Source: CAZPMO01 sp964587515
GTDB lineage: Bacteria; Pseudomonadota; Alphaproteobacteria; MPNO01
Direction: 5' to 3'
DNA length: 8,435 nucleotides
Assembly: GCA_964587515.1 (NCBI GenBank)
Contig: CAZPMO010000202.1
Coordinates: 1 to 8,435, forward strand
Shown here: positions 1 to 5,824 of the stretch, piece by piece
How the letters are laid out: every line of letters starts with the position of its first letter
Numbering within the stretch: position 1 is the first letter of the stretch
Position numbers and translations under genes: made by a program
Notes under the pieces: model-generated
The model's database searches: none
The model's input: the letters and a program-made list of their open reading frames with translations, nothing else
What the model was told of the DNA's origin: nothing

Positions 1-44
1 GGGCAAGACGGGTGGGTAGCGGGGATTTAAACCGGACACCAGTG

Positions 45-142
45 GAGTTGATCCGGGGTCCAGTCAACCTTCGGGTGAAGACTGTACCGCATGACGAAGG
101 CGTGGAATTCCTTACACCCACCGCTGGACCCCGGATCAACTC
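45..142. repeat. Intergenic inverted-repeat element A
   Basis: Positions 45-63 and 124-142 are perfect reverse complements of each other (19 of 19 bases), separated by 60 bases. The arms contain the core TTGATCCGGGGTCCA, which recurs as TTGATCCGGGGCCCA in the second element near 3379. This core resembles the short palindromes widely dispersed in alphaproteobacterial intergenic DNA (from memory, not searched). No credible gene is visible in bases 1-185; open frames across the stretch run through the repeat. The element lies just past the 3' end of the minus-strand gene ending at 186, so it could affect transcript ends, but there is no U-tract to call it a terminator. Confidence 0.75.
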
Positions 143-185
143 AGGGGTGAGAGGTGGGGAATTGGCCACTGAGCGGGACAAGCCC

Positions 186-380
186 TCAGGAATCGAGGCC
201 TTCTCGGCGCTTTGCCTTCTTGCGGTCGGCGGTGGCGCAGGCGGCGCAGCGATTGAAGCACACGCCGCCGTAGGTCTCGGCATAAAGCTCCGGGCAATCC
301 AGGCAGCGGTCCGGGTAAAGCGGGCCGGGTTCGGTCTGTTCGGACGGTTCCGATGGATGAATGGTTTTGATCCGTTCCAT
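186..380 (-). CDS. Small Cys-rich hypothetical protein (64 aa)
   Basis: I do not recognise this family. The 64-residue product has five cysteines in two clusters: C26-x2-C29 (CLDC) and C41-x3-C45-x2-C48 (CFNRCAAC). The last two with the first pair could form a zinc-ribbon or similar metal site. The N-terminus is polar and Pro/Glu-rich, the C-terminus is basic (DRKKAKRRE), and there is no signal peptide or membrane segment, so it is probably cytoplasmic. The ATG at 380 is well supported: AAGGAG lies 7 bases upstream. The 87 bases between it and the ppiC remnant are AT-rich and could hold its own promoter, but no -35/-10 pair is convincing. It lies downstream of the nitrate-reductase remnants on the same strand, and a link to them is only positional. 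It could be a metal-binding or regulatory accessory protein. Confidence 0.7.
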   Translation of the reverse strand: MERIKTIHPSEPSEQTEPGPLYPDRCLDCPELYAETYGGVCFNRCAACATADRKKAKRREGLDS

Positions 381-467
381 GGTCTCACTCCTTCACAGTG
401 AGGTTTTGGCTACCTAACGGATACTATGATATCTAAGTAAATTTGAACGAATCGTGAATTTTCGGAT

Positions 468-1085
468 TTAATTGGACTTCAGGACGGTATCGTCGATTCC
501 GACGATTTCGGCCTTTTCCGCCAGGGTGGCGATGAAGCGGAAAACCTCTTGGCGCCAGCCGGCCTCTTCGAGATAGGCGGTGATCCGGTCGCTGACCGCG
601 TCGAACGGCAGCGGCCGGCCGGCGATCTTGCGGTCGAGGCGCAGCACATGCACGCCGTATCGCGATTTCACCGGCACGGGGCAGATCTGGCCATCTTCCA
701 GCGCCAGCAGAAACGTCTCGAATTCGGGCGCGGTGTCGCCACGCGCCACCTGTCCCAGCCCGCCGCCGTCCTTCGCCGAGGAACAGGCCGAACGTTCGCG
801 GGCGATATGGCTGAATTTTTCGGGCCGATCCAGCACGGTCGCGATGATCTCCTCGGCCTCGCGGACCGCCGCCGCGTAGGCTTCCGCATCGTCGGGCGAG
901 GCCGACAGCAGGATATGGGCGGGCGCGAACAGATCGGGTGAGAGAAAACGGTCCGGGTGGTCATCGTAATATTGGCGGCAGGCCGCGTCTTCGGCGCCGG
1001 GCGCGGTCACGCACTCATCGAGCAACACGCGGATCAACGCGTCGTCGTCGGTCTCGCGGCGACCGTCTTCGTCGACCAGCGGCTC
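468..1085 (-). pseudogene. PpiC-type peptidyl-prolyl isomerase, 5'-truncated (nitrate reductase operon type)
   Basis: The open frame formally extends to an ATG at 1145. Its first ~20 codons (MSRAGMRATDRAPRSAFSAS) are only narK DNA read in another frame. Homology starts near codon 21 with EPLVDEDGRRETDDDALIRVLL, a stretch typical of the interior of the parvulin-like isomerases encoded after narI in narGHJI operons. About 70-75 N-terminal residues of the usual protein are therefore missing. The rotamase domain itself is intact: FAPAHILLSA, then SSAKDGGGLGQVARGDTAPEFE and SRYGVHVLRLDRKI, with a helical C-terminus ending in VLKSN and a TAA stop. Such proteins are thought to help folding or maturation of the membrane nitrate reductase. 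The 225-residue frame might still be translated, but its partners and natural start are gone, so I treat it as a remnant. Confidence 0.8.
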
Positions 1086-1518
1086 CGACGCCGAAAATGC
1101 CGAGCGCGGTGCCCTGTCTGTCGCTCTCATACCAGCGCGAGACATAGGTAACGCCGACCGCGAAGGAGCCGCCCGCGAGCCCCACCCCGAGCGCCGCCAA
1201 CAGCATCATCGCGTAACTGTCGGCCAAGGACAGCAGGAACGTGGCGATCGCCGCCAGGACCATCACCACCAGATAGACGATGCGGCCGCCGAACTGGTCG
1301 GACCAGATGCCGAGGAAAATACGGCTCAACGAACCGGTGAGGATCGGGGTGCTGACCAGCAAACCGAATTGCGTGTCGCTGAGACCCAGATCCTGCTGGA
1401 TCTTGATTCCGATGATCGAAAATATCGTCCAGACCGCGAAACATACCGCGAAAGCGACGGTGCTCATGGACAGCATTCGACGCTGCACGCCCTCGTGGAC
1501 GCCTTCAAGTTCGTTCAT
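1075..1518 (-). pseudogene. narK: NarK-type nitrate/nitrite transporter, N-terminal fragment
   Basis: The first ~148 residues match the start of NarK, a major-facilitator inner-membrane transporter that brings in nitrate or exchanges it for nitrite. Visible NarK signatures are FAVWTIFSIIGIKIQQDLGL, TPILTGSLSRIFLGIWSDQFGGR (the Arg of GSLSR is the TM2 nitrate-binding arginine of the family) and RWYESDRQGTALGIFGVGAAG. About four to five of the usual twelve membrane segments are present. Beyond roughly position 1080 homology stops abruptly; the frame continues for 19 Arg-rich residues to a stop at 1015, reading ppiC DNA out of frame. The second substrate-binding Arg (TM8) is lost, so transport is not expected. 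The ATG at 1518 is preceded by AGGA 8 bases upstream, and an FNR-like site lies farther up. In intact relatives narGHJI and ppiC follow narK. Confidence 0.85.
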
Positions 1519-1564
1519 GGTCTGATTCCTAATTCGTCTCGGCGATACATCTTCGGATTGGGGG

Positions 1565-1606
1565 ATTAAATCACGGACGCGCGGCCTTCGGATTGATCCA
1601 GGTTAG
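1565..1606 (-). promoter_or_regulatory. Candidate FNR-type promoter of narK
   Basis: Bases 1593-1606 read TTGAT-CCAG-GTTAG on the plus strand. One half matches the FNR/FixK consensus TTGAT-N4-ATCAA perfectly; the other is degenerate (2 of 5). On the minus strand the hexamer TTTAAT (1570-1565) sits where the -10 element of a class II promoter should be if the site is centred at -41.5 (start near 1558, 39-base leader to the narK ATG). The first nine bases, TTGATCCAG, are identical to the perfect box at 2508. NarK genes are classically FNR-activated. The weak half-site keeps confidence moderate. Confidence 0.45.
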
Positions 1607-1727
1607 ACAGCCGTGATCTCTATCGAGAGATTTAAGACATTTGCCAGAATGACTATGGCAGAATCAGTTAACAATTTGTTTACCAAAATCTTTAACCGAT
1701 TCGGTTCGCCGGTCGGGCCCGTCGAAT

Positions 1728-2423
1728 TTAGTCCGCGCTGGTCAGGGAAACGGCGATCAGCGTGTGGTCCACGACCTCGCCGACACCGGAGATGTTTTCC
1801 GCCGCGACCTTCAGGGCCTCGCGTTGCTGTTCGGAATTTACCAGACCCCAGAAATGCACCACCCCGTTCATCACCACGATGTTGAGGTGCGACATATCCG
1901 ACCATCGCTCGTTTCGCAGCACGCCCATCAACTCCTCGCGGATGGCGCGATCGTCCTTGGACGGCGCGTCCATCGCCTTGTCCCGCTGGGCGGTCAGCGC
2001 CTGAAGAAGGTTAGCGCGGCTGACGACGCCGACAACGCGCCCGTCGCGGACGACCGGCATGCATTTGATCTTTCGCTTTTCCAGCCCGCTTGCGATCTCC
2101 CAAAGCTGCGTATCCTCGCTGACCGTCGCGGGGTCTCTGGTCATGATCTCGGACGCCGTCATGCCGTGGGACTTTACGAATCCCTCGGCCAGGCTGACCT
2201 TGCCCCGCAGGGCGGACAGCCACCAGCGCGGCTGATGTTCGTTTTCGAATTCCGAGCGCCGCATCAGATCGCCCTCGCTGACGAGGCCGATCAGCCGCGC
2301 CTCTCCGTCGACGATGGGCACCACGCTAATTTTATGGTCCAGCATCAGCTGCACGATATCGAAGACGCTATCGTCGGGACCGGCGGTCACGACGGGTGAG
2401 GTCATTACATCATTTGCATACAT
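1728..2423 (-). CDS. CBS-CBS-BON domain protein 1 (231 aa)
   Basis: The protein has two CBS domains, at about residues 7-57 (MTSPVVTAGPDDSV...IPIVD-like core, GLVSEGDLMRR) and 93-144 (MTRDPATVSEDTQL...GVVSRANLLQAL), then a BON domain at about 158-225 (IREELMGVLRNERW ... GVVHFWGLVNSEQQREALKVAAENISGVGEV). CBS pairs usually bind adenine nucleotides and act as energy or redox sensors; BON domains are linked to membrane or ligand binding. No catalytic domain is present and the ligand is unknown. There is no signal peptide. The frame is open to 2549, but the ATG at 2423 is preferred: it matches the paralogue's start (MxAxDVMT), gives the same 231-residue length, and has GGAG just upstream. It is divergent from its paralogue across a spacer with a perfect FNR box, so oxygen-limited expression is likely. 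It sits next to narK, fitting a role in anaerobic adaptation. Confidence 0.88.
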   Translation of the reverse strand: MYANDVMTSPVVTAGPDDSVFDIVQLMLDHKISVVPIVDGEARLIGLVSEGDLMRRSEFENEHQPRWWLSALRGKVSLAEGFVKSHGMTASEIMTRDPATVSEDTQLWEIASGLEKRKIKCMPVVRDGRVVGVVSRANLLQALTAQRDKAMDAPSKDDRAIREELMGVLRNERWSDMSHLNIVVMNGVVHFWGLVNSEQQREALKVAAENISGVGEVVDHTLIAVSLTSAD

Positions 2424-2478
2424 TGCTCCGACCTTTCGATTCGTTTCAGGAATGCGCTCCGGTCGAGCGTTGAGGTGA

Positions 2479-2484
2479 ATTATC
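2479..2484 (-). promoter_or_regulatory. -10 element toward CBS-BON protein 1
   Basis: On the minus strand this reads GATAAT, 5 of 6 matches to TATAAT. With the FNR box centred at 2514.5, a class II start site would fall near 2473 and the -10 near 2485-2480, within one base of this hexamer. The predicted leader to the ATG at 2423 is about 50 bases. Confidence 0.6.
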
Positions 2485-2507
2485 CGCCGGTTATGGAGAT
2501 TCGCGGG

Positions 2508-2521
2508 TTGATCCAGATCAA
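2508..2521. promoter_or_regulatory. Perfect FNR/FixK-type operator between divergent CBS genes
   Basis: The sequence TTGATCCAGATCAA is an exact match to the palindromic FNR-family consensus TTGAT-N4-ATCAA. It lies inside the 167-bp spacer between two divergent CBS-CBS-BON genes. Its centre (2514.5) is 91 bases from one start codon and 77 from the other. A -10-like hexamer lies at the class II distance on each side, so a single dimer could activate both genes. Which regulator binds (FNR, FixK, Anr or Dnr type) cannot be told from the site. Confidence 0.85.
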
Positions 2522-2543
2522 CGTGGGCGAACGAATTCCCGCC

Positions 2544-2549
2544 GATCAT
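2544..2549 (+). promoter_or_regulatory. -10 element toward CBS-BON protein 2
   Basis: GATCAT occupies exactly -12 to -7 for a start site 41.5 bases downstream of the FNR box centre (about 2556). It matches TATAAT at 4 of 6 positions. An overlapping alternative, TTTAAT at 2549-2554, has a better hexamer but sits 5 bases too far for a standard class II arrangement. Confidence 0.45.
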
Positions 2550-2590
2550 TTAATGGAGAATTACCTCACACCCGTATTGGGAGATCAGCG

Positions 2591-3286
2591 ATGCAAGCCA
2601 AGGACGTCATGACGACCCACATTGTCACGGTGGAAGCCGGGGCAACGGTGCGGGAAATCGCCTCGGTGCTGGCGGAAAAAGGCATCAGCGCGGTGCCGGT
2701 GGTCGATGAAGCCGGCGCGATGCTGGGTATCGTCAGCGAAGGCGATCTCATCCGGCGCCAGGAAACCGAGACCGCGCCCGGCAAACAATCCTGGTGGCTC
2801 CGCACCTTCAGCGATACCGAAGCCATGGCGCAGAGCTACGCGAAATCGCACGGCGCGCACGCGTGCGACATCATGACGCAGGACGTGGTCACGGTGTCCG
2901 AACAGACCGCGCTGGCCGAGGTCGCCGAGATCCTCGAGACCAGGCGGGTCAAGCGGGTGCCCGTGATGCGCGACGCGGCGCTGGTCGGCATCGTCAGTCG
3001 GGCCAATATCGTCCAGGCGCTGGCGGCGCGTCCCGATGGCGCCCACCAGGAAGTCAGCGGCGACGACGCGGCGCTCCGAACCAGCGTGATCGAGGCCTTC
3101 GCCAATGAGCCGTGGAGCGGCCCCTGGACCAATGTCATCGTCAGGGATGGCGTCGTGGAGCTGTACGGCACGGTCGACAGCGAGGCCGAACGCAACGCGT
3201 CCCGCATCGCCGCCGAGAACGTCGCCGGCGTGGTCCGGGTAAACGATCGCCGCGGCTTCGAAAAATATTCCCAGGGCGGCATCTAA
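2591..3286 (+). CDS. CBS-CBS-BON domain protein 2 (231 aa)
   Basis: This is a paralogue of the divergent neighbour with identical length and domain order: CBS at about residues 5-57 (MTTHIVTVEAGATVREIASVL ... GIVSEGDLIRR), CBS at 93-145 (MTQDVVTVSEQTALAEVAEIL ... GIVSRANIVQAL), BON at 160-220 (LRTSVIEAFANEPW ... DGVVELYGTVDSEAERNASRIAAENVAGV). Both carry a conserved WWL segment between the CBS domains (QSWWLRTF here, PRWWLSAL in the other) and a KSHG motif before the second CBS domain. The ATG at 2591 follows GGGAG by 7 bases. It is likely a nucleotide-sensing regulatory protein without its own catalytic activity; ligand and partner are unknown. The C-terminal tail after the BON core (NDRRGFEKYSQGGI) differs from its sister, which ends DHTLIAVSLTSAD. 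Expression is probably FNR-dependent. Confidence 0.88.
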   Translation: MQAKDVMTTHIVTVEAGATVREIASVLAEKGISAVPVVDEAGAMLGIVSEGDLIRRQETETAPGKQSWWLRTFSDTEAMAQSYAKSHGAHACDIMTQDVVTVSEQTALAEVAEILETRRVKRVPVMRDAALVGIVSRANIVQALAARPDGAHQEVSGDDAALRTSVIEAFANEPWSGPWTNVIVRDGVVELYGTVDSEAERNASRIAAENVAGVVRVNDRRGFEKYSQGGI

Positions 3287-3333
3287 CCGCCGGCCCGGGG
3301 TATCCGCAGGGCAATCGGGCAAACGGTCGATCA

Positions 3334-3353
3334 GGCAAGGTTCGCACCTTGCC
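3334..3353 (+). terminator. Hairpin after CBS-BON gene 2
   Basis: GGCAAGGT-TCGC-ACCTTGCC forms a perfect 8-bp stem with a 4-base loop, 47 bases after the TAA of the upstream gene. No U-tract follows (ACACCCCC), so it is not a classical intrinsic terminator. It may instead protect the 3' end or act with Rho. Confidence 0.4.
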
Positions 3354-3364
3354 ACACCCCCGCC

Positions 3365-3521
3365 GGTCACCCCGGACTTGATCCGGGGCCCATCGGTGGC
3401 GCGATCAGATCCGCTTGGAAATGCGTTCTCCTCAACTCCCTGATTTCCGGAAGGGCCTTGTTCAAACGATCCGGATTCCTTCGGATGGATCGCTGGGCGC
3501 TGGATCAAGTCCGGGGTGACC
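3365..3521. repeat. Intergenic inverted-repeat element B
   Basis: Positions 3365-3384 and 3502-3521 are perfect reverse complements (20 of 20), separated by 117 bases. The arms carry GGACTTGATCC with flanking GGTCACCCC, the hallmark of a dispersed alphaproteobacterial intergenic palindrome (from memory). The core TTGATCCGGGG is shared with element A at 49. It fills most of the 282-bp gap between the CBS gene and the selenoprotein stop (3287-3568); apart from the 3334 hairpin I see no gene there. Confidence 0.8.
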
Positions 3522-3568
3522 ATTCTTTTTGGGGCCGTGTGGAAGATACTCACCCGATTTTCCTGGCA

Positions 3569-4165
3569 CTATCCGCCGGCCGCTCCGCGCAAGCGATCGA
3601 GCACGTCTTCCACGCCGGGACGGCGGCGGTAGTTACGGCCTGAGAAGCGGTGGCGCACCACGCCCTTGGCGTCGACCACCAGGATCATCGGCTGGGCGAG
3701 CCCGTGCCAGGGGCTGTCGGGGCCGAATTTTGGGTCACGCAGCCCGAAGGCGCCGATAATCTCGGAACGGGGGTCGGACAGCAGGGCGAACGCGATGGCC
3801 TTGTCGGCGGCGAAGCGTTTCAGCGTCGCGACCTTGTCCGTGCTCACCGTCGCGACACCGTAGCCGAGCGCGTGAAAATTCTTGATTTTTCCGTTCCAGG
3901 CGACCGCCTGGTTCTTGCAATAGGGTCACCAGTCGAGGGAGCGGGTGAACAGGATGATCAACCCGCGCCGCCGCGCCAGCGACTTGAAGTCGCGATGCTG
4001 CCCCTGCTGGTCGGCGGCCGCCAGCGCATGCGGCATCGCCGTCCCGATTTTCGGCCCCCGGTCGAGATCGTCGAGCGGCGCGGCGAGCGGGGGTCCGAAC
4101 GGCAGCGACAGCGCACAGGCCAGCATCGCCAGACGAAGCGCGTAACTAAAGAGGTTCAGCATCAT
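3569..4165 (-). CDS. Selenocysteine-containing redoxin (peroxiredoxin/thioredoxin fold), 198 aa
   Basis: Read straight through the in-frame TGA at 3928-3926, this gives one 198-residue AhpC/TSA-type redoxin ending at TAG (3571-3569). Sec is residue 80 in RSLDW-U-PYCKNQ, at the site where relatives have the first Cys of DWCPYCK, giving a U80-x2-C83 redox pair. Downstream the fold continues without a stop: GYGVATVSTDKVATLKRFA, FALLSDPRSEIIGAFGLRD, PMILVVDAKGVVRHRFSGRNYRRRP. The N-terminus (MMLNLFSYALRLAMLACALSLPF) looks like a secretion signal or membrane anchor, though no clean cleavage site is seen. Start is ATG 4165, or 4162 directly after it, 9 bases past the preceding TPP-enzyme stop, implying an operon and probably translational coupling. 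It probably reduces peroxides or thiols/disulfides outside the cytoplasm; the substrate is unknown. Standard gene callers would split it in two or call a pseudogene. It requires selABCD elsewhere in the genome. Confidence 0.9.
3896..3911 (-). promoter_or_regulatory. Bacterial SECIS hairpin in selenoredoxin mRNA
   Basis: On the coding strand, CCAGGC-GGTC-GCCTGG forms a perfect 6-bp stem with a GGUC apical loop. The stem begins 14 bases after the UGA codon and the loop 20 bases after it, within the window known for bacterial SECIS elements. The leading G bases of the loop are the feature recognised by SelB, as in the E. coli fdhF element, whose loop also contains GGUC. It lies within the reading frame, as bacterial SECIS elements do. 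Confidence 0.85.
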
Positions 4166-4174
4166 CGATCCGTC

Positions 4175-5806
4175 TCACGAAAACTTCGAGAAATCCATTC
4201 CCTTTTTCGTGATGCACTCGATCAGCGCCGGGCGGCCTTCGCGGGTGACGGCGATGGCGTCTTTGAGCGCGGGGAGGAAGGCGGCGGGGTCGGTGACGCG
4301 GGTCCCCCAGCCGCCCAGGGCCTCGGCGATGGCGCGGTAGTCGCCGCCCTGCGAGTGGGCTTCATAGGTCTCGATGGCGAACGGCATGGAATCGGTCTCG
4401 ATCGCCATCACCCCGTTATTGAACACGATGGTGAGGATACCGATCCGGTTGCGCACCGCGGTCTCGAAATCCATGCCGGTCATGCCGATGGCGGCGTCAC
4501 CCATGATGTTGATGCAGAGCTTGTCGGGCTCGGCGAGCTTCGCGCCCATGATCAGTCCGAGCCCGGCGCCGAGCTGGGTCGACTTGCCCCAGCCGATATA
4601 GCCGCGCGGTCTGGTGGCCTCCCAGAACGGCACGATCTGGTCGCGCGGGCTGCCCGCGTCGTGGGTGATGATTGTGTTGTCCACATCGACCGCGCCCATC
4701 AGGTCCCAGATCACGCGGTAGGGGTTGATGGGCGTCTCGTCGGACGTCAACTCGCCCATCCAGTCGTCGAGCCAGGCCTTTTTCACCACCTGAACCTCTG
4801 CCCCCATGTCGCGGTCAACGCCGGCGCGGCCGCCGCGCCCCTCGATCTCGGCAATCAGCGCGTCCAGCGTCAGCGCCGCGTCGCCGATCAACGCGGCGTC
4901 GGCGGTGTAGTCCTTGTTCACGTCGGCGGCGTCGTTGGTGGCGTGGATCATGGTCTTGCCGGGCGGCACCGTGCGGCCGTAATTGGTGCGCGTGAAGCTG
5001 GTCCCCATGCCGAGCACCACGTCGGCGGCGTCGAGGAAATGCTTGATGGGCCCGGTGGTGGAGACCGCCGAGGCGCCGAGCGCCAGCGGATGGTTTTCGG
5101 GAAAGGCCGACTTGCCCGGCAGCGTGGTCATCACCGGCGCCTGGATCAGTTCGGCGAGGCGCACCAGCGCGTCGGTCGCGCCGGCGAACATCACCCCCTG
5201 GCCGGCATGGATCACCGGGCGCTTCGCGGCCAGCAGGATCGACGCCGCCTCGCGCACGTCGGCGGGATCGGGCGCGGCGCGGTTCCCCGTGGTGGCGGCG
5301 TAGCTATCGGGCAGATCGACCTCGGCCTCCCAGATTTCGCGCGGCACTTCCAGCAGCACCGGCCCGCCCTTGCCGGTGCGCAGATGATAGAAGGCGCGTC
5401 GGAACAGCTCCGGCACGCGCTCGGGCGCGTTCACCTGGGCGGCCCATTTGGTGACGTGGCGGAAATTGTCGATCGCCTGGAAGTTGGGCGCGATGCCGGC
5501 CTTGGCCAGCGCCTCGCCGCCCGGAATCATCAGCATCGGCACGTTGTCGGAATAAGCCTGGGCCGCGCCGGGAAACGAGTTCTCGGTGCCCGGCCCCTGC
5601 TGCATGGAAAAGACCCCGATACGGGAGCCGTTGGTGGCGCGCGAAAAGCCGTCGGCGATGGCCACGCCCATGCGCTCCTGGCGGCACAGGATCGGCTTGA
5701 TACCAGCCTTTGCGGCGGCCTCGATCAGGGGCTGGCGCGGATAACACACTAGGAACTCGGTCCCCTCGCGTTTCAGAATCTCGGCAATCGCATCCGCGCC
5801 CTGCAT
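4175..5806 (-). CDS. Thiamine-pyrophosphate-dependent enzyme (acetolactate synthase-like, substrate unknown)
   Basis: The protein has the three-domain architecture of the acetolactate synthase/benzoylformate decarboxylase superfamily. The N-terminal pyrimidine-binding domain carries the catalytic Glu in CRQERMGVAIADGFSRA (residue 44 from this start). A central domain covers about 190-330 (PVIHAGQGVMFAGATDALVRL). The C-terminal diphosphate-binding domain has GDAAIGMTGMDFETAVRNR ... VFNN, where the canonical GDG triad is GDA. The cytoplasmic reaction is probably decarboxylation or carboligation of a 2-oxo acid, but sequence alone does not give the substrate. No regulatory subunit is nearby, so it is unlikely to be the housekeeping IlvB. 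Start: an ATG at 5812 lies only 2 bases from GGGAG, whereas the ATG at 5806 lies 8 bases from it, so I prefer 5806 (543 aa; 545 from 5812). It begins 18 bases after the epmA stop and is followed after 9 bases by the selenoredoxin, suggesting one operon. Confidence 0.85.
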   Translation of the reverse strand: MQGADAIAEILKREGTEFLVCYPRQPLIEAAAKAGIKPILCRQERMGVAIADGFSRATNGSRIGVFSMQQGPGTENSFPGAAQAYSDNVPMLMIPGGEALAKAGIAPNFQAIDNFRHVTKWAAQVNAPERVPELFRRAFYHLRTGKGGPVLLEVPREIWEAEVDLPDSYAATTGNRAAPDPADVREAASILLAAKRPVIHAGQGVMFAGATDALVRLAELIQAPVMTTLPGKSAFPENHPLALGASAVSTTGPIKHFLDAADVVLGMGTSFTRTNYGRTVPPGKTMIHATNDAADVNKDYTADAALIGDAALTLDALIAEIEGRGGRAGVDRDMGAEVQVVKKAWLDDWMGELTSDETPINPYRVIWDLMGAVDVDNTIITHDAGSPRDQIVPFWEATRPRGYIGWGKSTQLGAGLGLIMGAKLAEPDKLCINIMGDAAIGMTGMDFETAVRNRIGILTIVFNNGVMAIETDSMPFAIETYEAHSQGGDYRAIAEALGGWGTRVTDPAAFLPALKDAIAVTREGRPALIECITKKGMDFSKFS

Positions 5807-5824
5807 GGTCATTTCTCCCTGTTC

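Noticed and set aside
12..401. 129-codon plus-strand open frame
   Set aside because: It runs through the inverted-repeat element and opposite the Cys-rich gene, with no start signal or recognisable domain.
1617..1630. TCTCT-ATCG-AGAGA dyad upstream of narK
   Set aside because: It is a short 5-bp dyad with no known operator match, and is likely by chance.
1694..1706. Dyad AACCGATTCGGTT as a terminator of CBS-BON gene 1
   Set aside because: Only a 5-bp stem with a 3-base loop is possible and there is no clean U-tract after it. It is too weak to call.
2585..3553. 322-codon minus-strand open frame
   Set aside because: It is antisense to the second CBS-BON gene and extends across repeat element B; its composition is that of a shadow frame.
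3926..3928. The TGA as a plain nonsense mutation or sequencing error
   Set aside because: It coincides with the redox Cys position, the frame is conserved on both sides, and a SECIS hairpin follows at the right distance. Chance is a poor explanation for all three.
4112..4117. Possible lipobox (LAC) near residue 17 of the selenoredoxin
   Set aside because: The -3 position is Met and -2 is Leu, which do not fit the usual L-[AST]-[GA]-C pattern, so a lipoprotein call is not supported.
3650..5752. 700-codon plus-strand open frame
   Set aside because: It lies opposite the selenoredoxin and the TPP enzyme and has His/Gly/Arg-rich composition typical of an antisense shadow in GC-rich DNA. It shows no domain, whereas the minus-strand products are clear families.
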